The position numbers were made by a program, and so were the translations under genes. From the NCBI GenBank assembly GCA_963575745.1, contig CAUYUJ010018294.1, positions 663,043 to 727,042 of the forward strand: 64,000 bases of DNA, given 5' to 3'. Source of the DNA: Prorocentrum cordatum. Taxonomy: Eukaryota > Sar > Dinophyceae > Prorocentrales > Prorocentraceae. Shown piece by piece: positions 51,830 to 61,964 of this stretch (its first letter is position 1; each line of letters opens with the position of its first letter). The notes beneath the pieces are model-generated. The model had not been told where the DNA came from and did not search any database. It worked only from the letters and a program-made list of their open reading frames with translations.

Positions 51830-53030
51830 GGAGGCATCTTGGGCGCCTCTTGGTGCACTCTTGGGGCCTCCTGGGAGCTTGCTGGGGGCCTCTTGGATGC
51901 CTCTTTGGGGCCTCCTTGGGCCTGCTGGGAGCCTTTGGGGACGTCTTGGGGGTCTATTTGACCGTCTTAGGGCGTTCCTTGCTTGTCTGGCGCCGTCGGA
52001 AGCCGTCATGCGGGCCTGTCTGGGTCATCTTGGGGCCCTCTTGGGGCATTTCAGGGCCGTCTTCGAGGCCATCTTGGGCGTCTTGGACGCCTCCTGGGCC
52101 GTCTTGGGGCCCTCTTGGGGCTGTCTTGGGGGCTTTTTGGGCCGTCATCATGGGGCCATCTTGGAGGCCTAGTGGGCGATCTTGGGGCGATCTTGGGGGC
52201 CTCTTGGGCCGTCTTGAGCCGTCGGAATGCCGAGAACAAGCAAATGCCCAAATCCTTCACTTGGCGGCCTCTTGGGCCGTCGTGGGGCCATCTTGGAGGC
52301 CTCATGGGCGATCTTGGGGCGATCTTGGGGGCCTCTCGGGCCGTCTTCAGCCGTCGGAATGCCGAGAAGAAGCAAATGCCAAAATCCTTCAAACACCTCA
52401 GGGGCATTAATGATTTTGGTCTCTTCGGGTCCTTCTGGAGGACCTCTTGGAGGCCTCTTGGGTCGTCTTGCAGACCTCTTGGGGGCCTCTTGGGCCGACT
52501 TGGGCAATCTTGAGGCTATCTTAGGCCGTCTTGGATGCATCTTGGGCCGTCTTGGAAGCATCTTGGGGTCATCTTAGCCGTCTTGGAGGCTATCGTGACC
52601 GTCTTGGATGCCTCTTGGGGCCCTCTTGGAGCCGTATTGGGGGCCTCTTGGGCCGTCATGGGGCCATCTTGGAGGCCTAGTGGGCGATCTTGGGGCGATC
52701 TTGGGGGCCTCTTGGGCCGTCTTGAGCCGTCGGAATGCCGAGAACAAGCAAATGCCCAAATCCTTCAAAAACCTAAGGACAACCAATGATTTTGGCCTCT
52801 TCGGGCCCTCCTGGAGGACCTCTTGGAGACCTCTTGGGTCGTGTTGGGCCGTCTTGGAGGCTTCTTGGGCGAACTTGGAGGTATCTTGGACTCTCTTGGG
52901 CCGTCTTGGAGGCCGTCTTGGACCATCTTGGGCAGACTTGGAGGCCATCTTGGACCATCTTGGAGGCCATCTTGGGCCAACGTGGCCATCTTGAAGGCCA
53001 TCTTGAGCCGTCTTGGGGGATTCTTCAGGG
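51830..53030 (+). repeat. CTTGGGGGCCTCTTGGGCCGT array with higher-order units
   Basis: Short units of 12-24 bp (CTTGGAGGC, CTTGGGCCGT, CTTGGGGCC). A longer unit of about 120 bp (GGGGCCATCTTGGAGGCC, GGGCGATCTTGGGGCGATC, GAGCCGTCGGAATGCCGAG, AAGCAAATGCC, AAATCCTTCA) occurs three times, at about 52150, 52290 and 52657. Confidence 0.88.
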
Positions 53031-53154
53031 ATTGAGATTCCTTTCGTGTGGCCGGCGGGACGGGCCGAAGCCCCAGGGGGTTCTTATGGAAAACAACTAA
53101 AACCCAAACCGAAAGGATCCAGCACGCCAGGCACTCCTGTGATGAATCAACAAG

Positions 53155-53330
53155 GGACGGCGGACCCTTCTGGGTGGCCTGGACACGTGAAAACACGTGG
53201 TTCCACCTGGGGGGCACCATTTTAGATATCCACCTGGGCGGCCTGGACACGTGGAACCACGTGGTTCCGGCTCGGGACAATCATGTTCGATACCCCCCTG
53301 GGCGGCCTGGATACGCTAAATTCGCGCTCC
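53155..53330 (+). repeat. CACGTG satellite, block 4
   Basis: Three units: GGTGGCCTGGACACGTGAAA, GGCGGCCTGGACACGTGGAA and GGCGGCCTGGATACGC. Confidence 0.83.
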
Positions 53331-53514
53331 CCCTGGAGACATCTTCGCAATGCCCCCTAAGCGCCACCCCCTGTACAAGGCAGAAACGCATTTCTTAAAT
53401 ACGGGGATCTGTGCTCCGGGGGGTGCTTTTCGGCACCCCGTGCGTTTCCTGATAATTCGGCGCTGGGCCCGACGCCAAGGAAAATACCTCGTATACCACT
53501 TGAGGTACCGCCTA
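53331..53514. other. Spacer between satellite blocks
   Basis: No repeat or gene recognised. Confidence 0.4.
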
Positions 53515-53715
53515 TATCACTTGGGCGGCCTTGATACGAAAACAACGTTGTCCCAGATCGGTACAACCATGCTAGACATCTCCATAGGTGGCCTGGACAT
53601 GTAAAAACACTTGGGAAATGCACGGGCACCAGACCCATGTTCCATACCCCCTCCGCGCACGTGTTTGTTCGTGCGAAGAGGCCAGGGACCTCATGTTAGA
53701 TATCCCCCTGGGCGC
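53515..53715 (+). repeat. CACGTG satellite, block 5 (degenerate)
   Basis: Two or three degenerate units: GGCGGCCTTGATACG, GGTGGCCTGGACATGTAAAA, CATGTTAGATATCCCCCTGG. Confidence 0.7.
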
Positions 53716-53917
53716 ACTTTCCTCAAACGGGCACGCACGGGATCACTTCTTCGACCCAAGAAATGCCCCGCACCCTGTGAGTTACCTCAAACAACAACCC
53801 CCCGGGCCCCCTGTGATATCGCTTGATCAAGAAAAGATTCCGCCGGCCTCCTTCAGCAGGGGCACCGGGGACAGGCTTACGATGCTAAAAGAAAACCCTG
53901 GGCCGAAGACCCTGCTG

Positions 53918-53975
53918 CTCCTCCTCCTCCTCCTCCTCCTCCTCCTCCTCCTCCTCCTTCTCCTCCTCCTTCTCT
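53918..53975 (+). repeat. CCT trinucleotide tract
   Basis: Pure CCT with two CTT. Confidence 0.92.
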
Positions 53976-53999
53976 GACGCTGCGCAAACTTCAGGCGGA

Positions 54000-55075
54000 G
54001 GCTTGGAGCGTGCATGAAAAAAAGACCGCCGACTTAGCGGTGCGACAAGCAAATTAGCCATGGCTAGCGCAGCCGAGTTGGAACGGCATCAAGACAAAGA
54101 AAATAATAGGGCTCCGAGGGGCGCAGAGAATGCGCCAGCCAGGCGGTGTGTGGGGAGGAGAGACCGGGCGAGCGATAAACTGAGTCATGACGAATCCGAA
54201 GACGATCCGAACGGAGAGGGGAGAAATACGCATGCAGTGGAGCAAAACAGTCCGCCTCCTCCTCCTCTTCCTCCTCCTCCCTCCTCCTCCTCCTCCACCT
54301 GCTCCTGCTCCTGCTCCCCCGTCCACAACCCTATCCTCCACCTCCCCAGACTCTGCCGTTGCCTGCGCGCCGCTGCCGCTGCTGCTGCCCTGCTGATGCC
54401 GCCCATCCCATTCTTCCTCCAACGGGGTCTCCTGGGTCTCCGCGAAGCCTGCAGAGCACCGAAGAGGCGCCCGAAACCTCGGTGCTGCTTCCTCCCCGCG
54501 CTGCCCTCCTGCCCTTCGCCCTCCGACGCGAAACCAGCGAAGTGAAAACGGTCTCCTGCGGCGGCTGCGCTGGCGCCGGCGCCGCCTCCCGGCGGCTCGG
54601 GGGAGGAGGGCTCCTCCTCTCGGGGGGGGGGGGGGGCGCCCTTCGGGATCGCGACCGGCTCAAGGGAGCCCAGACCTGACGAGGGTCCTGTCCAAGACGA
54701 AGCGCCAACAGATGGGTCAGCGACGGCAGGCCCGATGAGGCGAGGCGACGGGATTCCCAGACGAACAGCGAGACCCACCGATGAATAGACGCGTGGCCGC
54801 AAGGGCCCTGGCATGCCTCCGAAACTCCACTTGGCTTGACGCCAGGCAGTCAGCCGTGGCAGCCCTGCTTCGGAGCTTCGCGACGCCGCGGGCTGCGAAA
54901 GAGATACGGAAGCTGAAGCAACCTTCCTGTGTGAGCCACTGCGCTGGCATCGGGCCAGATTAACAAAACAGGGAGGTACCTCTCGATCTCCGAAGCCGTA
55001 GCAGCGCGGCCAGTGGCTTTGTCCTTGGTGCTGGACCGCGCCCTTCTGGGCTCCTTTCAAAGGGGGTCCAATCAA
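54000..55075. other. Unassigned region with a long minus-strand frame
   Basis: A minus frame from 55075 to 54185 is open for 296 codons and contains Ser/Gly/Pro-rich but mixed sequence (GDRFHFAGFASEGEGQEG visible), ending in Glu/Gly runs over a CCT tract at 54255-54320. No domain recognised. It may be an exon or compositional; not called as a gene. Confidence 0.25.
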
Positions 55076-55097
55076 GATGTCCTTCCCCCCAAGAGCG

Positions 55098-55168
55098 TCT
55101 TCCTCGTCATCTCCCTCCTCCTCCTCCTCCTCCTCCTCCTCCTCCTCCTCCTCATCCTCCTCCTCAGC
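55098..55168 (+). repeat. CCT trinucleotide tract
   Basis: CCT run with one ATCCTCCTCAG interruption. Confidence 0.92.
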
Positions 55169-55174
55169 CCCCCG

Positions 55175-55300
55175 ACGTCATGATCTTTTCACAACGTCGA
55201 CCCCAAAGGTCTTGCCCCAGTCCCTAGGACTGGCTTCTGCTCCTGAGTCGTTTTTTGACGGCCCCGAGGCCGGGCAAGTCCCCCCAGCGGCCGAACATGA
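55175..55300 (+). repeat. Dispersed repeat R1, diverged copy
   Basis: CGACGTCATGATCTTTTCAC, ACGTCGACCCC, CTTGCCCCAG, CTGAGTCG, TTTTTGACGGCCCCGAGGCC and CCCCAGCGGCCGAACATGAT. Confidence 0.7.
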
Positions 55301-55349
55301 TAAACACTTCCCCCTGTCGTGTTTTTCCAAACCATCCTGTGGTGTTGGG

Positions 55350-55820
55350 TCCTCGTAGCTCCATAGGGAGCTCCACCGAAGGCCCCAGTGGTTGCTTTCG
55401 CATGCGTTTCCCCCACCCTGGGCAGCGCTTCGTGGCCCCATAGGGAGCTCCACCGAAGGCCCCAGTGGTTGCTCTCGCATGCGTTTCCCCCACCCTGGGC
55501 AGCGTTTCGTGGCCCCATAGGGAGCTCCACCGAAGGCCCCAGTGGTTGCTCTCGCATGCGTTTCCCCCACCCTGGGCAGCGCTTCGTGGCCCCATAGGGA
55601 GCTCCACCGAAGGCCCCAGTGGTTGCTCTCGCATGCGTTTCCCCCACCCTGGGCAGCGTTTCGTAGCCCCATAGGGAGCTCCACCGAAGGCCCCAGTGGT
55701 TGCTCTCGCATGCGGTTCCCCCACCCAGGGCAGCGCTTCGTGGCCCCATAGGGAGCCCCACCGAAAGCGGCACCCACAACGCGTTACGAACAATTGCTTA
55801 TGGTTGGGTCCTTCGCCAGG
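55350..55820 (+). repeat. 77-bp satellite array with defined 3' end
   Basis: Six copies at exact 77-bp spacing (CATAGGGAG at about 55363, 55440, 55517, 55594, 55671, 55748); unit blocks are CATAGGGAGCTCCACCGAAG, CCCCAGTGGTTGCTCTCGCA and CCCACCCTGGGCAGCG. The last unit breaks off after CCACCGAA and passes into CACAAC, then GGTTGGGTCCTTCGCCAGG. Confidence 0.95.
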
Positions 55821-55874
55821 ATAATTGTTCACGGCTCGAGGGGGTCTGGGCCCACAGCCACCACCTCCTCCTCC

Positions 55875-56110
55875 GCTCGCTCTCTCTCTCTCTCTCTCTC
55901 CCTCTCGCCCTCGTGGTCCTCCTCCCCCCATTATCCTCCTCCTCCACCTCCTCCTCCTCTTCCTCCTCCTCCTCCTCCTACGCCTTCCCAATTGCCTCCT
56001 CTGCCTCCACCTTCGCCTCCTCGTCCCCTTCCTGCTTCTCCGCGTTCCCTTCCTCCGCGTCCTTCTCCTCCGCCGTCTCCGGCTCGTCGTCCTCCCTCGC
56101 CTCCTCCGCC
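55875..56110 (+). repeat. CT and CCT pyrimidine tract
   Basis: TCTC dinucleotides, then CCT units, then degenerate CCTCCGCGTCC sequence. Confidence 0.85.
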
Positions 56111-56139
56111 GACCCCCCTTCTAGATCCCTTTGTCGGTG

Positions 56140-56630
56140 GGGGGGGGGCTCGGCGTTTCGCCTGATTCTTATGCTTGACAGGTCGTTCTCTAAATGGGTC
56201 TCTCGCCTGAGAGCCGCACGAATTCGCCATCACACGTTGCCACACCTACCCAGATGGAGGACGACTCCTTCTCAAACTTGTCCTCCCGCTTGATACTTCT
56301 GTCGATACGGAGACAGAGGTGTCAACACATGCGGCAACTGGCGGTGTACTGCCAAGATGGGCCTATCGCTTTAGACCTTCTCCAAGTTCGAGGCCAAGTG
56401 TGAAGTTGTCCACAAAGTACACGGATGGGAGGTGTGTGTGTGTGGTGTGTGTGTGTGTGTGTTAAAAAACTCTGGGATTTCGCTGGACACCTCGCTGAAC
56501 TGTATGATCATGCTGCTTCGCATTCCTGTTGGCGCGCCAGACGAATGCAAGACAGTTAGACCCTCTACAAAATAAGGCCCTCGACTGAACAGCAGGCCCA
56601 TCGGGCGTTGGTGTTTCAGGGGGCGCTTCT
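56140..56630. other. Unique sequence, no supportable gene
   Basis: Contains a GT run (56431-56462). Nothing else recognised. Confidence 0.4.
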
Positions 56631-56654
56631 TGCAGCGAAAAGGGATTTACTCTG

Positions 56655-56815
56655 GTTCCTCCCTCCTCCTCCCCCTCCTCCTCCTCCTCCTCCTCCTCCC
56701 GCTCCTCCTCCTCCTGCTCGCCTTCCCCTCCTCCTCCTCCTCCTCCTCCTCCTCCTCCTCCTCCTCCTCCTCCTCCTCTTCCTCCTCATTCTCTTTCCTC
56801 TCCTCCTCCCCCTCC
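56655..56815 (+). repeat. CCT trinucleotide tract
   Basis: CCT run with TGCTCGCCTTCC and CATTCTCTTTCC interruptions. Confidence 0.94.
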
Positions 56816-56929
56816 CAGCGCGTGCGACCTGAAAGCCGTCGAAGCCGCCCCCGAACATGTCCCCACCACCGCCTGACTAGGGGCGGGCTGGGAGCGCACT
56901 GAACACATGCCGGACGAGACGAAGGAGCG

Positions 56930-57190
56930 GGTGGAGGACGAAGCGATGAAGCGGAAGAGGGGGTGAAGGGGGAGAGAAGGGGAGGATCAGGAGGGAAAGG
57001 AGGAGCATTTGTATTGGGACAGATCAGGGGAGGATCAGGGGAGGAAAGCGACGAAGAAAAGGCGGCGGCGGACAAGGGGGGGACGAAGGAAGGGAGGCGG
57101 ACAAGAAGAAGAAGAAGAAGGAGGAGAAGGAGGAGAAGAAGAACAATCAGCGGAGGAGAAATGACAGAGGGCGGACGGCTGCGCTCCAGG
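56930..57190 (+). repeat. Purine-rich GGAGGA/AAG tract
   Basis: Degenerate GGGGAGGATCAGG units, then AAGAAGAAG and GGAGAAGG. Confidence 0.8.
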
Positions 57191-58275
57191 GGGCGCGAGA
57201 TTCGGGGGGACCGCGGCGGCTCATGAGACGGACCGAGGCCCCCCAGGAGCAAAGCAGCCCACAGGACCACGGCCGAGCGGACGCGAGACCGAGGGACTTC
57301 GCGGCACGACGTGCTCCGACCGCGGACAGGTAGGTGATGAACGAGCAGCGGCCTTCTCCTGCCCAGGCGACAAAATGGCGCGAACTCGCGGAGCCACGGC
57401 AGCGATGCTTGACACCTGCGGCCAGGGGCCCGGAACGCATCAAGGGGTGTTCTGGCCGATCGAAGGCGAGACCCATGGAACCCCGGGAGACCCGTGTCTC
57501 GAGCGTGGAAGGGCACCGGCCAATCCTGGCCAGCTGCGCCAGGCAATGGCTGACCAGCAGCTTCTTCCTGCTCACGCAGACGCGGCGAGCCAGAGGCGCA
57601 AGTCGTAACGACTACACCGAGAGCCGAAGAGACATCGCAGCACAGAGGGCGGTACAGCAAGGCACCCCTGCCCACCTGACCTCCTCGTCTCCTGCTGGCC
57701 GGCCCCTGATCTGTGTCCTGCCCCCGCTTTGCTCCTCATCCAGAGGCGGCCTTGACCCGCGCCCCTGCACCGCCCTCTCGGGCAGAGTGCACGACATCCC
57801 GAGCTTCGATGGCACAGCTCCTGCGGTCCAGCGCTGGCTGGGCACGGCGGACTGCTGACCACAACACGGGGCGCCGTGTTGTTGGCCAGCACCCCGCGCG
57901 GCTGGCGGGGAGGTGGTGGCCAGCTCAGGTGGAGGTGCAGGATGTAGAGGTGGAGGAGGGCAGGCGTGTTCGGCACGATAGCGAGGATGCCGAGGATACG
58001 ATACCATACGACACACTTACGACCCACTGGCTGTCTGAGCTGCAACACACGGCATTTCAGACAGACGAGCGGCGCCTGGAAGTCGCAGTAGAGCTTGGAT
58101 CTGTGTTGGATGCTGAGGGAGTGGGCGTGGAGGTGGAGGACACGACGGCGGAGGGGTGCTGCAGGGCAGGCTTGTGCTCGGACGGGCCTCGGGGCGCCGA
58201 GGGGAAAGCACCTCGGCATCTGAGGCGGCGGCGCCGGGCGGCCCCCGACTTCGGGGCACCCGCTAGAGAAAGCCG
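57190..58275. other. GC-rich sequence, no supportable gene
   Basis: Long overlapping frames on both strands of Ala/Arg/Pro composition. No domain recognised. Confidence 0.35.
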
Positions 58276-58279
58276 GGGC

Positions 58280-58650
58280 CCTTCTCGAGGGCGCCCAGGC
58301 CCCTGCAGAGCCCTCGGGACCTGCCGCCCTGTGGGCGCTGCGGTCGCCGGCGTTCCTCCTGGGGGTCAACCCGGGCCTCCTCGAGGGCCGCCGGGTCCCC
58401 GCAGAGCCCTCGGGATCTCGCGCCCCGTGGGGACCTGCGGACGTCGGGGCCCCCGCCGCTCCACAGGAGGCGCCCTGTGCCGCCACGGCTCCGAGGCCCC
58501 TGGCCTCCTCGAGGGCCCCGGGGCCCTCGCGGAGCCCTCGGGAGCTCGCACCCTGCACGGCGCAGCGGCCCTCGGAGCCTCCGCCGCTGCAAGGGGGCCT
58601 CCTGCGCCGCCGCGCCTCGAGGGCTCTCGCCGAGCTCTCGCTGCCGGCGC
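58280..58650. repeat. Degenerate GC-rich repeat, about 95-125-bp unit
   Basis: CTCGAGGGC followed by CCGGG-type sequence, then CGCAGAGCCCTCGGGA, then CCGC and CCTGTG blocks, at about 58281, 58377 and 58503, with a fourth remnant at 58612. Confidence 0.65.
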
Positions 58651-59225
58651 TGGCGTCGGTCGCCCATCTCGGCGCCTCGTGCGCCAAGCTCGGCGCGGTC
58701 GTTTCCGCGCTCTCGTGGTGCCGACATGCTCAAGGACAGCTCCTCCATCCCAGGCGGCGAAGCGCGACCACCTTCGTGCGCCTGTGTGTGACTGGAGGTC
58801 CCCGGAGGCCTTCTGGGTCCCAGGAATGGCCAAAACCGTCCAACTATTGTTAAGAAGTGTCCACTGAGCGCGATGATGTTCGATGCTGGGTGGGCGACAT
58901 GCGGTAGGTTGGCGTCGTGACAACTTCGGTGTTGATTCCTGACGCCGCGTGGTGGATTGGTCAATCATAAAAGGGCGCGGCTTCCCGCTACTGTGGATCG
59001 CCCGCCGTCCGCGGACTCTGGGCCACTGGCGGCAAGCAACCTTGAACGCCGGCGCCAGGGCCGCCGCCGCGCCGACGCGACACGAACCTATCGTAGGCGC
59101 CCCCTTCGAGATCGGCGAGGTGGCCTCTGCCTGCGGACAGCGTCGCCCCTGGCGCCCCTGCCGCCCCCCTGCCCGCCCAGGCGTGGCCTTGGCTCTGCGG
59201 GGCAGGTGCCGGGGGTCCTGAAGCG
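58650..59225. other. Unique sequence, no supportable gene
   Basis: Compositional ORFs on both strands without recognised motifs. Confidence 0.35.
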
Positions 59226-59227
59226 GC

Positions 59228-59400
59228 CGGCTCCTCCTCCTCCTCCTCCTCCTCCTCCTCCTCCTCCTCCTCCTCCCGCTCCTGCCCCACCTCCTCCCAG
59301 AGTGCCCCTTATTCAGTGTTCGCTCCTCGTCGTCCTCTGCCTTCTGTTTGTCCTCTGTCTCCTCCTCCTCCTCCTCCTCCTCCGCCTCCTCCTCGGCGTG
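59228..59400 (+). repeat. CCT trinucleotide tracts (two)
   Basis: 59230-59277 is a pure CCT run. A second, shorter run lies at 59362-59395. Confidence 0.92.
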
Positions 59401-59661
59401 CGCGAAGGCTCGCCCCACGTCGTGTATCGGTCGCAAGGGCCGTCCGTCGTCTGTATGGCGCGCAAGCGCGATTTCTTGCCATTCGCGGGCCCATCGAGCC
59501 AACAGCGTGATAGATCCGGCAGTGTGGTTGAGTTGTCACGTGCTGGGTCCTCGTTGAAAGAGACAGCGCCCCGCGTCTCACTCCCCCCGCTGCCGCCTCC
59601 TCCTTCTTGTCAGCCTTGCCTCTGCCCTCCGCGCGCTCATTTCGACACACCCCTGACACGG

Positions 59662-60160
59662 ATCGTGGCCCCAGTAGGGAGCTCGACCGAAGGCACTAGA
59701 AACACTGTCCTCATGGTGGCGTCAAGCCCGCTTCGGCACACCACTCACACGTTGCGTGGCCCCAAAGGGAGCCCCACCTGAGGCCCCAGAAACACCGTCC
59801 ACATGGTGGCGTCATACCCTTTTTCCGCTCATTTCTTGCAAGCTTCATGGCCCCATAGGGTTCTCCACCGAAGGCCCCAGAAGCAACGTCCATATGGTGG
59901 CGTCACACCCATTTCGAAACACCCTTCACTCTTCGTGGCCCCGTAGGAGGTCCACCGAAGGACCCAGAGGCACAGTTCACAGAATAGCGTCACACCCGTT
60001 TCGGTACACCCCCCGCACGTTCTGCCTCATGTGTACAATTCCCAGGCGGTTCCCGTCCAATTCTGGACACTCCTCGCATGTTTCGTGGCCCCGCAGGGAG
60101 CTCCACCGAAGACGATACTCACAACCGTAGGCTGCATATGGTTGGGTCCTTCGCCAGGGT
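59662..60160 (+). repeat. Diverged satellite related to the 77-bp array
   Basis: Five units begin GGCCCC..AGGGAGCTC.ACCGAAGG (about 59668, 59758, 59848, 59937, 60086), mostly about 90 bp apart, with ATGGTGGCGTCA and a TTTCG.CACACCC segment between. As in the 55.8 kb array, the last unit stops after CCACCGAAG and passes into CACAAC and GGTTGGGTCCTTCGCCAGG. Confidence 0.88.
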
Positions 60161-60164
60161 CTGT

Positions 60165-60770
60165 AATCTGTTTCTAGTCCGCGCGCGCGGGGTCACCCCA
60201 CGGGGGGTCTGCGGACCTCGCTGGTGCCTTACTTACAGCGCCCTGCGATCGCCCAAGAGAGACGGTCCAGGAGGGTCCAAGCTACCTGAACACACTGCAA
60301 GACTCCAGATGGCCAACTAGCCTCTCCTCGGAGGCACCCAGAAAGACCCCAGCCATACAAAGAAGTGCTTGCTTGCTGCGTTCTCGGCCTTCTCGCCCCC
60401 GTGGGCTCCAATAGGGCTCCTCCTCGGGCCCCGAGGTGGCCCCGAAGAGGGCAGGGAGGGAGGGGAATCGGGGAGAGGAGGACGATGACGTGGAGGATGA
60501 GCAGGAGCAGGAGCTCGCGAGGGCGAAGCAGACGGGGCGCACCTCCCTGTCGTGCCCACCCGCGCCGCAGCTGCGCGGCCGCGGGCGGTAGCCCGGCGGC
60601 GGCGCGTCTCACGCTGCGGCCTTGGAGTCCTGGCCCTCTTCCTCTGCGTCGGCGAGCGCCTCTCGGTGGCAGGATCTGGGCGTGTCTGTATGTGATATAC
60701 ACAACTATACAGTCATCGGCCTGACCTAAAGGAACGATACATGAGGAAAGAAGCTCCTTGTTTCAAGAAG
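60165..60770. other. Unique sequence, no supportable gene
   Basis: Purine-rich patch at 60440-60500. No gene or repeat recognised. Confidence 0.4.
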
Positions 60771-60774
60771 TCGG

Positions 60775-61082
60775 AGGTGAGGGGGTGAGATCGAAGTGGA
60801 ACGGAGAGCCCCCCTACCGGGAAATCGATTTCGGTTTCGTGTTCGTGCGTGCCGTGCGGGCGAGGCAATGCTGCGTGGGCGGGCGAGAGAAAGTCTCCTG
60901 TGGCTGAGGCGCGGCCGGACCAAATGTCTCCCTTCCGGGCGGCCGGGGCCCCGCGGTGTCCCGCCGGTGTCCCGCTGGTGTCCCGTGTGGCTGAGGCGCG
61001 GCCGGATCAAATGTCTCCCTTCCGGGCGGCCGGGGCCCCGCGGTGTCCCGCCGGTGTCCCGCCGGTGTCCCGTCGGTGACCC

Positions 61083-61085
<3 letters not shown>
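60775..61085 (-). repeat. Dispersed composite repeat R3, copy 2, reverse
   Basis: 60775-60870 is the complement of 43820-43915 (GGTGAGATCGAAGTGGAACG, CGATTTCGGTTTCGTGTTCG). 60898-61080 holds a tandem pair with 86-bp offset (GTGGCTGAGGCGCGGCCGGA, AAATGTCTCCCTTCCGGGCG, GGTGTCCCGCC), the equivalent of the GGGACACC pair in copy 1. Confidence 0.75.
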
Positions 61086-61154
<69 letters not shown>

Positions 61155-61250
61155 AATGATGATGATGATGATTATGATGATGATGATGATGAGGATGATG
61201 ATGATGACGTTGATGTTGAAGTTATTGATGATGATGGTGATGATGATGTT
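61083..61250 (+). repeat. GAT trinucleotide tract
   Basis: ATGATG run with few interruptions, degenerating at the 3' end. Confidence 0.96.
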
Positions 61251-61261
61251 GGTGTTTTCTT

Positions 61262-61892
61262 TTGACGATCGATAGTGAGATCGATAGTGAGGTCGAATGT
61301 GAGATCGATAGTGATATCGATAGTGATATCGATTGTGAGATCGAGCGTGAGACCGAATGTCAGAACGATTGTGAGATCGATTGTGAGATCGATACTGGTA
61401 TTGGTAGTGAGATCGATTGTGAGACCGAATGGGAGATCGATTGTGAGATCGATTGTGATATCGATAGTGAGATCGACAGTGAGGCCGAATGTGAGATCGA
61501 TAGTGGGATCTATTGTGAGATCGATTGTGAGATCGATCGCCAGATCGATTGTGAGATCGATCGATTGAGATTGATAATGAGATCGATAGTGAGTTCGATA
61601 GTGAGATCGGTGGTGAGACCGAATGTGAGATCGATTGTGATATCGGTTGTGATATCGATAGTGAGATCGGTAGTGAGACCGAATGTACGGTCGATAATGA
61701 GATCCAAAGTGATTTCGATAGTTAGATCGGTAGTCAGATCGAATGTAAGATCGATTGTGAGATCAATAGCGAGACCGAATGTGAGATCGATGGTGAGATC
61801 GATTGTGAGATCGATAGTCAGATCGATTGTGAGATCGATCGATTGAGATCGATTGTGAGATCGGTAGTGAGTTCGATAGTAAGATCGATCGA
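61262..61892 (+). repeat. 12-bp minisatellite GAGATCGATAGT, about 52 units
   Basis: Units of GAGATCGATAGT with variants GAGATCGATTGT, GAGACCGAATGT and GATATCGATTGT. The 12-bp period keeps frames open on both strands (EIDS/EIDC on plus) without implying a gene. Confidence 0.96.
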
Positions 61893-61910
61893 GTGCGACG
61901 TTGGTCCCTT

Positions 61911-61960
61911 CCCCCCCTCACCTCCTTATCACCCGAAGGGTGGTCATATAGGTAACATAT
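61911..61960 (+). repeat. Short dispersed motif, copy 3 of 3
   Basis: CCTCCTTATCACCCGAAGGG then TGGTCATATAGGTAACAT. See 41840-41885. Confidence 0.65.
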
Positions 61961-61964
61961 AAGG

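Noticed and set aside
55350-55775. CRISPR-like regular array
   Set aside because: The whole 77-bp unit is repeated with no unique spacers, and the context is eukaryotic.
58366-59502. 378-codon minus-strand ORF beginning MARWAREWQEIALARHTDD
   Set aside because: The start is plausible, but the rest crosses an acidic AGG tract and Arg/Gly/Pro-rich repeats; no recognised domain.
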